Positions 9,536-18,921 of a stretch of DNA of 64,000 nt are shown here, in pieces. The notes beneath the pieces were generated by a model. That model was not told where the DNA came from. It worked only from the letters and a program-made list of their open reading frames with translations, and did not search any database. Location of the stretch: contig NZ_CP060720.1 in assembly GCF_014397115.1 (NCBI RefSeq), forward strand, positions 2,372,001 to 2,436,000, written 5' to 3'. The position numbers and the translations under genes were made by a program. The number at the start of each line of letters is the position of its first letter. Position 1 is the stretch's first letter. This stretch comes from Vagococcus carniphilus (lineage in GTDB: Bacteria; Bacillota; Bacilli; Lactobacillales; Vagococcaceae).

Positions 9536-10312
9536 TTATTCACCACCTTCAATAACTTTTTCAGCATGTGCTAAAAACATATTTTGGATTTTAGGATATT
9601 CTCCCATTCCTTTAAGAATTGGTTCAACCACAAAACCTTCCTTAGTTAATTGTGATTTCCAAGAATCCTCTTCATCTGAGGCCATATCATTTGTTGCATG
9701 GTCTCCTGCTACTAACATAAATGGATGTAAGTAGACTTTTTCAATGTTTGCTTCTTTTAATTTTTCAACCACTGTATCTACACCTGGGTAACTTTCTACT
9801 GCACAGATATAAACTGGGTCTTTATATAGCATATGGTCAAGACAAGCATATGCAGTAAATGCTGCATGATGTGTGCCGTGTCCCATTAAAACAACTGCTT
9901 CATTTTCTTTTAATGGTTGTGCTAAATCACGTAACCATTCAACAATTTCTTCATAATCTTCAAATTCAGTCATTAAAGGTTTTCCAACTTTAATCACATC
10001 AAAATCATTTTTAAAGTGTTGCGCTTGATGGAAAGCTTTTGAATATTCACTACCATTAATCACGTGTAAAGGTTGCATAAATACTTCTTTGTAACCTTTT
10101 TCTTTTAATTCAATCATTAACTGATTAACAGTCGGAATTTTAACGCCTTCATTTTCTTTAATTTTTTTGATAACCATGTTAGATGTGAAAGCTCTAAAGA
10201 CATCACATTCAGGGAATCTTTCTGCCATTCTTTTTTCAACAGCTTCGATTGTTTTTTCTCTTGTTTCTTTGTAACTTGTTCCAAAACTTACTACGATTAA
10301 TGCTTTTTTCAT
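9536..10312 (-). CDS. cbiK: Sirohydrochlorin cobaltochelatase CbiK
   Basis: Inserts Co(II) into sirohydrochlorin, committing it to B12. The 258-aa product begins KKALIVVSFGTSYKETREKT and contains VVLMGHGTHHAAF and YLHPFMLVAGDHATNDM; the two conserved His-bearing motifs are the metal and porphyrin ligands of the CbiK class II chelatase fold. No signal peptide is present, unlike periplasmic CbiKp forms. Its start overlaps the cobA-hemD stop by one base, which suggests translational coupling. Confidence 0.96.
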   Translation of the reverse strand: MKKALIVVSFGTSYKETREKTIEAVEKRMAERFPECDVFRAFTSNMVIKKIKENEGVKIPTVNQLMIELKEKGYKEVFMQPLHVINGSEYSKAFHQAQHFKNDFDVIKVGKPLMTEFEDYEEIVEWLRDLAQPLKENEAVVLMGHGTHHAAFTAYACLDHMLYKDPVYICAVESYPGVDTVVEKLKEANIEKVYLHPFMLVAGDHATNDMASDEEDSWKSQLTKEGFVVEPILKGMGEYPKIQNMFLAHAEKVIEGGE

Positions 10313-11739
10313 TACATTTCCTCCTCAATAATTTTGTCCAATACACTCTCAAAGCTTGGGTTTTCAGATTGAATAACTGGTATTTCTTGTGTTTCAAAAA
10401 TCTTAGCTGTAATAGCACCCATCACAATGATTTTTTTATTTTTAAGCATATCTTTATTTTCTTTTCCTAAGTCTTTAAGGAAATAGTGAGCTGCCTTAGA
10501 ACTTGGTAAAAAGAAATAGTCAGCTTCTGAAAATTCATTTTCTGGAATGACTGGTGAAGTTACTTCAAAAGGCACATAAGAATCAATAGTTGGATTTAGT
10601 TGTTCCAATTGATTCACATAGCTCTTCTCACCGATAAATAACGTTTTTTCTAAGTTATCTTTTTCAAGTTGATAGTCACTTAAAACAGCGTATGTTTCTA
10701 TTGGTAGTATCCCTAATTTTTTTACAGCTAGTTCTGTGTGATGACCTATTGTGACAAAATCCACATGTTGTAATTGACGGATATCTTGATTCATCTCTTG
10801 CAACTTACCAACAAAAAATGACACACTATCAGCATCTAGGAACACTAATCTTTCTTTATTTTCTAAAGAAAATATATCAGTCATTTCCTTTTTAATTAAT
10901 TTAGGTAATTCAAAAACTGAAGCTCCCGCATCAATTAAACGATGATACATATTTTTCTTACATGTATGTGGTAAAACGATTCGTTTGCCAAATAGCGGTC
11001 TACTTTCGTAAAAGTTCAAATAATCTCTTTGAGTTACGACATCACCCATAACAATCAAACTTGGTGAAGTCATTTTTTCTTCTTCAGCAATTTGACAGAT
11101 AGTTTCAAGTGTTCCTGTAACTGTTTTTTGATCTTTTCTAGTTGCCCAACGAACAATCGCTACTGGTGTTTCTTTATTTTTTTCATGTTTCATTAATTCT
11201 GACGTAATTGTTTGGAGTTCAGACATTCCCATTAAAAAAACTAATGTTCCTTCTGTCTTAGCTAAAACATCCCAATCCAATTGATTATCTTCAGATTTCA
11301 AATGACCTGTAATCACATGAAAACTTGAAGCAAAATCACGATGAGTAATTGGAATTCCCGCATAAGCCAGACCTCCAATAGCAGAAGTAATACCAGGAAT
11401 CACTTCAAAGATTAACTCTTCTTCAATGATTCTCTTGCCTTCTTCACCACCACGACCAAAGACATAAGGGTCGCCACTTTTTAAGCGAACAACTCTTTTT
11501 CCTTCCTTGGCTTTTTCAATAATTAAATTTTCAATTTCTGATTGTGGGACTTTATGATGTTTAGGTTTTTTACCCACATCAATTAATTCACACTCATCAG
11601 AACAATAATTAAGTAAATCTTGATTGATTAATCGGTCATAAAAAACAGCATCTGCTTCTTGTAATTTTCTGACAGCTTTGACTGTTAGTAACTCTGGTTC
11701 ACCAGGTCCTGCGCCAATTAATGTTATTTGACCTCTCAC
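10312..11739 (-). CDS. Bifunctional uroporphyrinogen-III C-methyltransferase / uroporphyrinogen-III synthase
   Basis: A CobA-HemD fusion of 475 aa. Residues 1-245 are a SUMT domain (TLIGAGPGEPELLTVKA, DAVFYDRL, VVRLKSGDPYVFGRGGEE, EVIPGITSAIGG, FLMGMSEL) that makes precorrin-2. Residues about 250-475 have the two-lobed HemD pattern (GKRIVLPHTCKKNMYHRL, VTIGHHTELAVKKLG, YFFLPSSKAAHYF, IVMGAITAKIFE). The start is GTG at 11737-11739 after GGAGGAATATAA. The operon also has stand-alone hemD, so the fusion may dedicate uroporphyrinogen III to corrin synthesis; that role is inference. cobA-hemD fusions are known in Firmicutes. Confidence 0.95.
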   Translation of the reverse strand: MRGQITLIGAGPGEPELLTVKAVRKLQEADAVFYDRLINQDLLNYCSDECELIDVGKKPKHHKVPQSEIENLIIEKAKEGKRVVRLKSGDPYVFGRGGEEGKRIIEEELIFEVIPGITSAIGGLAYAGIPITHRDFASSFHVITGHLKSEDNQLDWDVLAKTEGTLVFLMGMSELQTITSELMKHEKNKETPVAIVRWATRKDQKTVTGTLETICQIAEEEKMTSPSLIVMGDVVTQRDYLNFYESRPLFGKRIVLPHTCKKNMYHRLIDAGASVFELPKLIKKEMTDIFSLENKERLVFLDADSVSFFVGKLQEMNQDIRQLQHVDFVTIGHHTELAVKKLGILPIETYAVLSDYQLEKDNLEKTLFIGEKSYVNQLEQLNPTIDSYVPFEVTSPVIPENEFSEADYFFLPSSKAAHYFLKDLGKENKDMLKNKKIIVMGAITAKIFETQEIPVIQSENPSFESVLDKIIEEEM

Positions 11740-12485
11740 TTATATTCCTCCAAGCATTTATAAAGTTCCGCTGTATCATTAAAGAGTTTTGGATAATCAA
11801 TATCCTCTCTTGCGATTACTACACAAGGAATTCCCATTTGATGACATGCTTCAATTTTTTCTAAAATACCGCCAGCGATACCACTTTCTTTTGTGATCAT
11901 CACTTTAGCACCGTTTTTAGTCATCAATGCCTTATTCATTTCAACTGAAAAAGGACCTTTGATTCCTTCAATTTGATGAGCTTGAAAGCCTAATTTTTCA
12001 GTTTCAATTAGCACTTCAGCCGTTGGTAAAATACGAGCAACAATATCTTCAAAAGAAACGTTATCTCTGAAAAACTTCAGCGTTTTACTTCCAGTTGTTA
12101 GATAAATCGTTCCAGAGATATTTTCATTTACCCACTGGCAAGCTTCTTCATTACTAGAAACTTTTACCGCATGTTCTAAATTCACACGAGGTCTTTCATA
12201 TCGAACATAAGCTACACCGGCTTCTTTTGAAGCAGCAATTGCTGTTTTTGATACGATAGCTGCAAATGGATGTGTTCCGTCTAGAATAAGTGACACGTTA
12301 TGGTCAAGAACAAATTGCTTCATTTGTTCTTGATCCATACGTCCCTTAGTTATTTTTTTTACTTTTTTTTCAGCTAATTGCTCTCCATAATCAGTAACAA
12401 CTGAGAAACAAACATCGTAGCCACTGCCTTCAAGCGTTTCAGCAATTTTTAAACTATCAGATGTGCCACCTAAAACTAAAATCAT
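11736..12485 (-). CDS. cbiJ: Cobalt-precorrin-6A reductase
   Basis: NAD(P)H-dependent reduction of the corrin macrocycle at the precorrin-6A stage. The 249-aa product shows the N-terminal ILVLGGTSDSLKIAETL nucleotide-binding segment, DGTHPFAA and VMITKESGIAGG, all typical of CbiJ/CobK. It overlaps its upstream (cbiH) and downstream (cobA-hemD) neighbours by four bases each. Confidence 0.94.
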   Translation of the reverse strand: MILVLGGTSDSLKIAETLEGSGYDVCFSVVTDYGEQLAEKKVKKITKGRMDQEQMKQFVLDHNVSLILDGTHPFAAIVSKTAIAASKEAGVAYVRYERPRVNLEHAVKVSSNEEACQWVNENISGTIYLTTGSKTLKFFRDNVSFEDIVARILPTAEVLIETEKLGFQAHQIEGIKGPFSVEMNKALMTKNGAKVMITKESGIAGGILEKIEACHQMGIPCVVIAREDIDYPKLFNDTAELYKCLEEYK

Positions 12486-13207
12486 AAAGAATAACCTCTA
12501 GGTGTTAACATACGTCCATTAGAAACATAAGTCTCTTTATTTCCAACAATAACTACAGTTGTCATATCAACTAAAGTTTCGTCTAAATCTTTAATTGTTG
12601 TGATGATCATCTCTTCTTTAGGACGACCAACATCTTTAGCAAGACCAACAACCGTATCTTCACTCTTGTATTGTTTCATAATATCTAAAGCTGTTTTCAA
12701 ATGATGAGGTCTACCTTTACTTCTTGGGTTATAAAGACAAATAACAAAGTCAGCAGATGAAGCTGCGTGTAATCTTTTTTCAATCATTTCCCAAGGTGTC
12801 ATTAAGTCACTTAAACTAATGTGACAAAAATCATTCATTAAAGGGGCACCTAAAAGTGCTGCTCCACCAATACTTGCTGTGATTCCAGGAACAACTTTCA
12901 CCGGAATATCAATATTTTGTTTATGCATTAATTCTAAAATTAAACCAGCCATGCCATAAACGCCTGCATCTCCACTAGAAATAACAGCAACATCTTTTCC
13001 TTCTACTGCAATATCAATTGCTTTTTGACATCTTTCAACTTCTTGGCGCATGCCATTATGTACTAGCTCTTTGCCTTTAACTAAATCTTTTACTAATTTC
13101 ATATAAGTAACGTAACCTACAATCACTTCTGAATTAATAATAGCTTCTTTAGCCTCATAAGATAATTGCTCATGTCCACCTGGTCCTAATCCTACTACGT
13201 ATAACAT
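12482..13207 (-). CDS. cbiH: Cobalt-precorrin-3 C17-methyltransferase
   Basis: SAM-dependent C17 methylation with ring contraction in the anaerobic route. The 241-aa protein has YVVGLGPGGHEQLS, VAVISSGDAGVYGMAGL, KVVPGITASIGGAALLGAPLMNDFCHISLSDLMTPW-like segments and FVICLYNPRSKGRP, the diagnostic CbiH/CobJ sequence. ATG at 13207 follows AGGAAAGGA. The family's role in ring contraction is established; here it is assigned by similarity. Confidence 0.95.
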   Translation of the reverse strand: MLYVVGLGPGGHEQLSYEAKEAIINSEVIVGYVTYMKLVKDLVKGKELVHNGMRQEVERCQKAIDIAVEGKDVAVISSGDAGVYGMAGLILELMHKQNIDIPVKVVPGITASIGGAALLGAPLMNDFCHISLSDLMTPWEMIEKRLHAASSADFVICLYNPRSKGRPHHLKTALDIMKQYKSEDTVVGLAKDVGRPKEEMIITTIKDLDETLVDMTTVVIVGNKETYVSNGRMLTPRGYSL

Positions 13208-13211
13208 ATTG

Positions 13212-14252
13212 TCATTCCTTTCCTAATGCGAACGTCACACCATTATGCCCATATCTTTCTGTTAAGACATTACCACCTGTTGCGTAATCTGCTGATGATA
13301 CTGCAACATTACCAATTCCAACAATGGATTTAACAAACTCAGATTGAGGATATTTCAATGATGATGGTTCTAACTCTTCTTTAGTATATGTATCAAAAGG
13401 AACTTCTAGCTCTTGAGAAAATTCGATAATCCCTTTTTCATTCTTCTTTAAATCTATGCTTACAATTTGTTTAATACTTCGTTCATGAATTTGATGCATC
13501 TGGCTAAAAACTTTAAACTCTTCACTGATCGTTGACAAAGGCGTATCTCTTTTAGCGCCCATTCCTAAAATAAACTCTTTAGGAACCACTTGATAGCAAT
13601 TACTTGGAAGTTTGTCAAACTGTTTAGTTGAAACCACAATGACTGCTTCAAAACTATTCGTTACCTCACTCGTTAATTGGGTGATTTTTTCCAAACCTCT
13701 TAAGTCGGTTACCCGATTATCTTCATCATATAAACCAACTTTTTTATGAGTCGCTAATAAGTAGTTGATATGTTTAGTTGTCTTTTTAAAATCGTCATAC
13801 CATCCATTTATTTTTTTTGCCATCACATCAATTGCTGTCACATTTTGAACATCCGTTGCAGTTGTAATAACTGCCTGAGCATTCATCACCTGAGCTAATT
13901 TTTCAGTCAATTCATTACCACCACCGATATGTCCAGACAATAAACTAATCGCAAATTGTCCTTTTTCATCCATGACAACAACTGCTGGATCATAGCGTTT
14001 ATCTTGAATTAACGGAGCTAAATGTCTTACCACAATTCCCGTTGCCATAATACAAATTAACGCATCATAAGTTTCAAACAACTCCTTAAATCCTAATTTA
14101 AACTGTTGTTCTTTATAACTTTCTGATTCATTCTCAATATTTTTTTCTAGCCCGTATAAATCTACTGAAGTGTCATTCAAATGATGTTTAATTTTTTTAC
14201 CAAGTTCATAACTTCCTTTGGTAAGTGTTAAAACAGCAATTTTTTGCTCCAT
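13212..14252 (-). CDS. cbiG: Cobalt-precorrin-5A hydrolase
   Basis: Opens the delta-lactone of cobalt-precorrin-5A and releases acetaldehyde. The 346-aa product has both CbiG parts: an N-terminal domain with LICIMATGIVVRHLAPL and the core SLLSGHIGGGNELTEKLA, and a C-terminal domain with FILGMGAKRDTPLSTI and the terminal GNVLTERYGHNGVTFALGKE. Its ATG follows a weak ribosome site and overlaps the cbiF stop, so it is probably translated by coupling. Confidence 0.95.
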   Translation of the reverse strand: MEQKIAVLTLTKGSYELGKKIKHHLNDTSVDLYGLEKNIENESESYKEQQFKLGFKELFETYDALICIMATGIVVRHLAPLIQDKRYDPAVVVMDEKGQFAISLLSGHIGGGNELTEKLAQVMNAQAVITTATDVQNVTAIDVMAKKINGWYDDFKKTTKHINYLLATHKKVGLYDEDNRVTDLRGLEKITQLTSEVTNSFEAVIVVSTKQFDKLPSNCYQVVPKEFILGMGAKRDTPLSTISEEFKVFSQMHQIHERSIKQIVSIDLKKNEKGIIEFSQELEVPFDTYTKEELEPSSLKYPQSEFVKSIVGIGNVAVSSADYATGGNVLTERYGHNGVTFALGKE

Positions 14253-15010
14253 TACTCTGCATCACGAAATTCATGTTGGAATTCTGCATCATATAATTTT
14301 GAATAATAAAATTCTTCTCCTAAGAAATCTCCAACCATGATTAAAGCAGTTTTAGTAATATCAGCTTCATTAACTTTATCCGCAATATTTTCTAATGTGC
14401 CAACCACTTTTTTCTCTTCTGGCCATGTTGCTTTAAAGATAACTGCAGCTGGTGTTGTTTCAGGATAGCCACCTGCAACAAGCTCCTCAACCACTTTATC
14501 AACTGATTGAACTGATAAGAAAATAACCATTGATGTTCTATGTTGTGCGTAAGAACGAATGCTTTCTCTATCTGGTACTGGTGTTCTACCAGCCATTCGA
14601 GTAATAATCACACTTTGAGAAACTTCTGGTACAGTATATTCAGCACCTAAACTTGACGCTGCACCTAGGAATGAACTAACACCTGGTGTACAAGTAAATG
14701 GTAAATCACGTTTATTCATCTCTTCAATTTGCTCACGAATAGATCCATAAATTGAGAAATCTCCTGTTTGAAGGCGGACAACTTCTTTACCAGCTTTAAT
14801 ACCGCGCTCCATTGCATCAATAATTTCTTTTAACGTCATTGAGGCACTATCTAGAATTTCGCAATCTTCGTTACAATAAGTTAATAATTCTGGGTTTACT
14901 AATGAGCCTGCATAAATAACCATGCCAGCCTCTTGTAATAAACGATACCCTTTTAATGTAATCAAATCTGTTGCTCCTGGACCTGCTCCGACAAAATGTA
15001 CTTTAACCAT
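14252..15010 (-). CDS. cbiF: Cobalt-precorrin-4 C11-methyltransferase
   Basis: SAM-dependent C11 methylation. The 252-aa product begins [18 protein letters not shown] and contains [31 protein letters not shown] and [28 protein letters not shown]-type sequence, typical of CbiF/CobM. ATG at 15010 follows AGAAGGAAAG and lies immediately after the cbiT stop region of the upstream gene. Confidence 0.95.
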   Translation of the reverse strand: MVKVHFVGAGPGATDLITLKGYRLLQEAGMVIYAGSLVNPELLTYCNEDCEILDSASMTLKEIIDAMERGIKAGKEVVRLQTGDFSIYGSIREQIEEMNKRDLPFTCTPGVSSFLGAASSLGAEYTVPEVSQSVIITRMAGRTPVPDRESIRSYAQHRTSMVIFLSVQSVDKVVEELVAGGYPETTPAAVIFKATWPEEKKVVGTLENIADKVNEADITKTALIMVGDFLGEEFYYSKLYDAEFQHEFRDAE

Positions 15011-15568
15011 TTACTTTCCTTCTTTCTTTGCTTCTATAATAATAACTGGGTTTAGAGGTTTAAAATAATGCCCTGACCCTAGTTTTGTTCCATTGCCTAC
15101 TTGAACTTGAACCGTTTCATAAGATATGTCATTGTCTTCAAACCATTTAAAGGCAACTGTGGCATTTTCAAGTAAGATAAAATTCAAGACCAAAGAACCA
15201 CCTGGTTTTAAATGGTCAAAACTCCAACTTAAAATATCTTCTAAATTACCGCCACTACCGCCAACAAAAATACTGTCAAAGATTTCATCCATATCTAGTG
15301 GTGCTTTTCCTTGAATGACTTCTAGATTTTCTACGCCAAATTTGGCTTTGTTTTCCAAAATCAACTCAACAGCAATATCCTTGGTTTCGATTGCTGTGAC
15401 TTGAAGATTTGGATACTCAACACACGCTTCAATGGAGATACTACCTGTTCCTGCTCCAATATCTAAAAATCGTGTTGCTTCTTTTAAATTTAATTTAGCC
15501 AAACTAATCGTTCTTATCTCTTCTTTTGTCATAGGAACTTTTGATCTGACAAATAAACTATCCTTCAT
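15011..15568 (-). CDS. cbiT: Cobalt-precorrin-6B C15-methyltransferase (decarboxylating)
   Basis: SAM-dependent methylation at C15 with decarboxylation of the acetate side chain. The 185-aa class I methyltransferase shows the SAM-binding LDIGAGTGSISIEA motif and DSIFVGGSGGNLEDIL, the family signature. It is stand-alone here; in many bacteria CbiE and CbiT are fused as CobL. It overlaps cbiE by 11 bases. Confidence 0.95.
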   Translation of the reverse strand: MKDSLFVRSKVPMTKEEIRTISLAKLNLKEATRFLDIGAGTGSISIEACVEYPNLQVTAIETKDIAVELILENKAKFGVENLEVIQGKAPLDMDEIFDSIFVGGSGGNLEDILSWSFDHLKPGGSLVLNFILLENATVAFKWFEDNDISYETVQVQVGNGTKLGSGHYFKPLNPVIIIEAKKEGK

Positions 15569-16166
15569 CTAATAACACCACCACATTCATATTAAACGCT
15601 TCATCTGGCACATTGGACTCATTAAATTTTCTAATGCGTTCCTCGGGATAACTTAAATTCTCCCCAATAAAAATTGTACGCTTTAGTCCGCGTTTCTTTA
15701 TTTCCTCTGCTAATTGATATGGTCCAATTTTACTATCTGTTACTAAAGCAACTTTTGGTAACAAAAGAATCACATCATAGTTTGGCTCTTTTCCATGACT
15801 ACTTGTAAAAAAAGTGTCATTCATGGAGAGTTTTAATTGACTAAACATATATTGCATTGAACTAATACCTGGAATAATACGCACATCTTGTTTATCAAAC
15901 TTTGCGGTCATCCAATTACCTATTCCGTAAAGAAGTGGCTCTCCTGACGCTAATACAACGATTCTTTTTTCCATATTAGACGTTAAAAAGATTTCCAATT
16001 CACTTAATTTTTTAGGTAAAACTTTTTTTTCACCTTGAAACTCTTCCGGAACTATTTCTAATTGACGACTGCTTCCTATCACAATATCTGATTGATTAAT
16101 TTCTTCCAATACACGATTGAGCAATAGAGACGTCTCTCCTGGTCCGATTCCTGTAACAGTAATCAT
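15558..16166 (-). CDS. cbiE: Cobalt-precorrin-7 C5-methyltransferase
   Basis: SAM-dependent C5 methylation. The product has ITVTGIGPGETSLL at the N terminus, VVLASGEPLLYGIGNWM and IIPGISSMQYMFSQL, as in CbiE. TGGAGGA lies one base from an ATG at 16172 but seven bases from the next in-frame ATG at 16166, so I use the latter, giving about 202 aa. The overlap with cbiD is four bases. Confidence 0.93.
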   Translation of the reverse strand: MITVTGIGPGETSLLLNRVLEEINQSDIVIGSSRQLEIVPEEFQGEKKVLPKKLSELEIFLTSNMEKRIVVLASGEPLLYGIGNWMTAKFDKQDVRIIPGISSMQYMFSQLKLSMNDTFFTSSHGKEPNYDVILLLPKVALVTDSKIGPYQLAEEIKKRGLKRTIFIGENLSYPEERIRKFNESNVPDEAFNMNVVVLLDEG

Positions 16167-17287
16167 TTCCATTCCTCCATTAACTCTTTAATTGGTTTAG
16201 TAGAAGATAAGAGGCCTGTTTTAGAAGAAAATAAAACAACATCTACTTTTACTTTAGGATCTCGGTATTTTAATAATTTTTCACTACGGAATTTTATTTT
16301 GTCTGCAATGATTTGGTATACACCTTCATAACCTGTTTCACTGATAATGTCTCCAGCAGCCTCTGTTGTTAGACATTTTGAAACACGCTCTAAATCAGGT
16401 ATTGGCATTCCCATTAAGGCAAGATTAGCTACTAAGATTTCTGCTCTAGCATCTGCATCTTTACTGTGGGTTGAAAAAATACCCGCAGAAACTTTAATTA
16501 ATTTACCTAAATGACCAATCATGAGTACTTCTTCAAATCCAATTCGTTGGACTTCTTTTAGGACATAACCAACAAAATTACTCATCGAAACTATTTTAGT
16601 TTCATCAATCATCATTTTGTTAACGGCAAAATCTTCACCATAATTACCTGGGCTTAAAACGATTTTTTCAAATCCTTGTTTTTTCTTCATTTCAAGTTCA
16701 ATTGAAATAGCTGCTTTCCAACTATCCTCAGACATTGGCGTAACAATTCCCGTTGTTCCTAAAATCGAGATACCACCAATAATACCTAAATTTCGATTCA
16801 TCGTTTGTTTGGCTATTTCATAACCTTCTGGTGCAAATATCAAAATATCCGCACCTCGAGATTCTCCTAACATTTTACGAATATTATCACCAATCATTTT
16901 TCTTGGCTTAGGATTAATCGCAGGCTTTCCAATTGGTACTAATAATCCTTCTTGAGTCACTCGGCCAATTCCTTCGCCACCTTCTATCGTAACTTCAGTA
17001 TCGTCTCTTAAAGTTACTTTTGAATAAATCAGCATGCCATGAGTTGCATCGGCATCATCGCCACCATTTTTTCTAACAGAAGCAATAGCTGTTTTATCAT
17101 CCACTCGTTCGATTGATTCGATTGGAATTCTAATTTCTTTATCTACAGGAGATAAGACAACAACTTCTTCACACTCTTCTTCATTCAACAAAAGATGTGT
17201 CGCTGCAACAGATGCTGCCGTTGCGCAAGAACCAGTTGTATAGCCTTTTCTCATTTTTTTACCATTAACATAAACAAATTCTTCCAT
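16163..17287 (-). CDS. cbiD: Cobalt-precorrin-5B C1-methyltransferase
   Basis: Methylates C1 in the anaerobic corrin pathway. The 374-aa product has the CbiD landmarks RKGYTTGSCATAASVAAT, KNGGDDADATHG, GIGRVTQEGL, INPKPRKMI and GILGTTGIVTPMSEDSW-like sequence. This family marks the anaerobic (early cobalt insertion) route, which agrees with CbiK and CbiG here and with the absence of CobG and CobNST. Confidence 0.96.
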   Translation of the reverse strand: MEEFVYVNGKKMRKGYTTGSCATAASVAATHLLLNEEECEEVVVLSPVDKEIRIPIESIERVDDKTAIASVRKNGGDDADATHGMLIYSKVTLRDDTEVTIEGGEGIGRVTQEGLLVPIGKPAINPKPRKMIGDNIRKMLGESRGADILIFAPEGYEIAKQTMNRNLGIIGGISILGTTGIVTPMSEDSWKAAISIELEMKKKQGFEKIVLSPGNYGEDFAVNKMMIDETKIVSMSNFVGYVLKEVQRIGFEEVLMIGHLGKLIKVSAGIFSTHSKDADARAEILVANLALMGMPIPDLERVSKCLTTEAAGDIISETGYEGVYQIIADKIKFRSEKLLKYRDPKVKVDVVLFSSKTGLLSSTKPIKELMEEWK

Positions 17288-17289
17288 TT

Positions 17290-17937
17290 TTATTCCACAT
17301 CCAATTGATAAAGAATCGCATTAATAATAGCTGCTGCGACGTTACTTCCGCCTTTTCTTCCTCTAGCAACAATTGCTGGAATGTCACTTTCAAATAATTC
17401 TTCTTTTGATTCTGCTGCTCCAACAAATCCAACTGGAGCACCTACTACTGCTTTTACTTCTAATTCTTTACTACTAACCATCTCTAGAATTTTGTAGATA
17501 GCAGTTGGTGCATTACCAATAACAAATATTTTATCTCCTTCTAGAGTACTAGCGTGCTCAACAGCTGCCATTGAACGAGTAATTTGTTTTTCTTTTGCAA
17601 TCTTAACTACCTCAGGATCAGAAATGAAACATTTATAAGAGATATTTAGTTTATCCAATACACGTTTATTAATACCACTTAATGCCATTGTTGTATCTGT
17701 ATAGATAGTTCCTCCTCCATTTTTAAAGAAAGATGTCATAGCATCAATCACATCATGTGTAAATTGTAGATTTTCTAAATAGTCAAAATCTGCACTTGTA
17801 TGAATAGCGCGTTTAATAATCATTTCTTCCATTTTATTATTAAATTGATAATCAGGATTAATTTCATCAATCGTATCTTGGATAATCACAAAACTTTCTA
17901 CTTCAATTCCTTTTGGATCTTTCATATAATTCATCAT
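17290..17937 (-). CDS. cbiC: Cobalt-precorrin-8 methylmutase
   Basis: Moves a methyl group from C11 to C12 to form cobyrinic acid. The product shows KRAIHTSADFDY with the catalytic His, VDAMTSFFKNGGGTIYTDTTMALSGI, VGAPVGFVGAAESKE and ARGRKGGSNVAAAIINA. Several start codons are clustered (GTG 17946, ATG 17937 and 17934). AAGGAAAG lies closest to a functional distance from ATG 17937, giving 215 aa. The difference does not affect any known active-site residue. Confidence 0.94.
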   Translation of the reverse strand: MMNYMKDPKGIEVESFVIIQDTIDEINPDYQFNNKMEEMIIKRAIHTSADFDYLENLQFTHDVIDAMTSFFKNGGGTIYTDTTMALSGINKRVLDKLNISYKCFISDPEVVKIAKEKQITRSMAAVEHASTLEGDKIFVIGNAPTAIYKILEMVSSKELEVKAVVGAPVGFVGAAESKEELFESDIPAIVARGRKGGSNVAAAIINAILYQLDVE

Positions 17938-17964
17938 ACATATCACTTTCCTTTTTTTTAATTT

Positions 17965-18921
17965 TTAAAAGCCTTTTATTACAAGTGAAACTATTGAAAA
18001 TATAATCAATCCGATACTAGAAGAACCATACAATAATAAATTCATTCTTAAAATATCGTGACCATCTACTTCTTTTAACGGTTCTCCAATGGTTGGTTTA
18101 TAAATTTCTACACCATGATAAACATGGCTGCCACCCAACTGAATACCTAGAGCACCTGAAGCCGGAGCTTCCAAATAACCACCATTTGGACTTTTATGAT
18201 TTTTTCGATCTCGCCAGCCGATTAAAAATGTTTGCTTAGGATTCATATTAAGTAAAATACTGCTAAGTCCTAAGAGTAAAAAACTAATTCGAGCTGGAAA
18301 TAAATTCCATAAATCATCCATTTTAGCTGATACATAACCTATTTCTTTATAATCAGGTGTCAAATAGCCCACCATCGAATCTAATGTGTTAACTGCTTTA
18401 TATGCCATTGCTAATGCCGGACCACCTATAAATAAAAAGAGCATCGGTGCAATCACACCATCTGATGTATTTTCAGCAATCGTTTCGATAGTTGCCTTAG
18501 CAATTTCTTCTTCAGTTAATTGGCTGGTATCTCTACCAACAATCATTGCCACTTGTCCTCTTGCTTCTTCAAGTGTTCCTTCTTCTAACGTTTTAGCAAT
18601 TTTCTTTCCTTCTGTTGCTAAACTCTTAGTCGCAAGAGTCGTATAGGCTAGATAAATAAAAACAATATGTCCGATGTACGTATTAAGTCCATAGGCTATT
18701 TTTAAAATGGCCCAGGTGGTTCCATAAGCAAGTAATACTGTACTTAGCCACAGAACACCACCCATCACATATTTCTTTTTTGAACTTAAGGTTTTTGGTA
18801 TCCATTTTTTTTGAAAAAAACTAATGTAATTTCCAATAGCCTTAATAGGATGAGGCCAATGATACGGGTCTCCAAGTATTAAATCTAAGATAAAAGCGAG
18901 TAATATCAACACAAGCTTCAT
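17965..18921 (-). CDS. cbiB: Adenosylcobinamide-phosphate synthase
   Basis: Attaches aminopropanol (or its phosphate) to adenosylcobyric acid at the membrane. The 318-aa protein has multiple membrane segments, DLILGDPYHWPHPIKAIG at the N terminus, TIAENTSDGVIAPML, AVNTLDSMVGYL and APASGALGIQLGG, all CbiB hallmarks. It is paired in the operon with PduX and CobD, which make aminopropanol phosphate from threonine. Confidence 0.96.
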   Translation of the reverse strand: MKLVLILLAFILDLILGDPYHWPHPIKAIGNYISFFQKKWIPKTLSSKKKYVMGGVLWLSTVLLAYGTTWAILKIAYGLNTYIGHIVFIYLAYTTLATKSLATEGKKIAKTLEEGTLEEARGQVAMIVGRDTSQLTEEEIAKATIETIAENTSDGVIAPMLFLFIGGPALAMAYKAVNTLDSMVGYLTPDYKEIGYVSAKMDDLWNLFPARISFLLLGLSSILLNMNPKQTFLIGWRDRKNHKSPNGGYLEAPASGALGIQLGGSHVYHGVEIYKPTIGEPLKEVDGHDILRMNLLLYGSSSIGLIIFSIVSLVIKGF

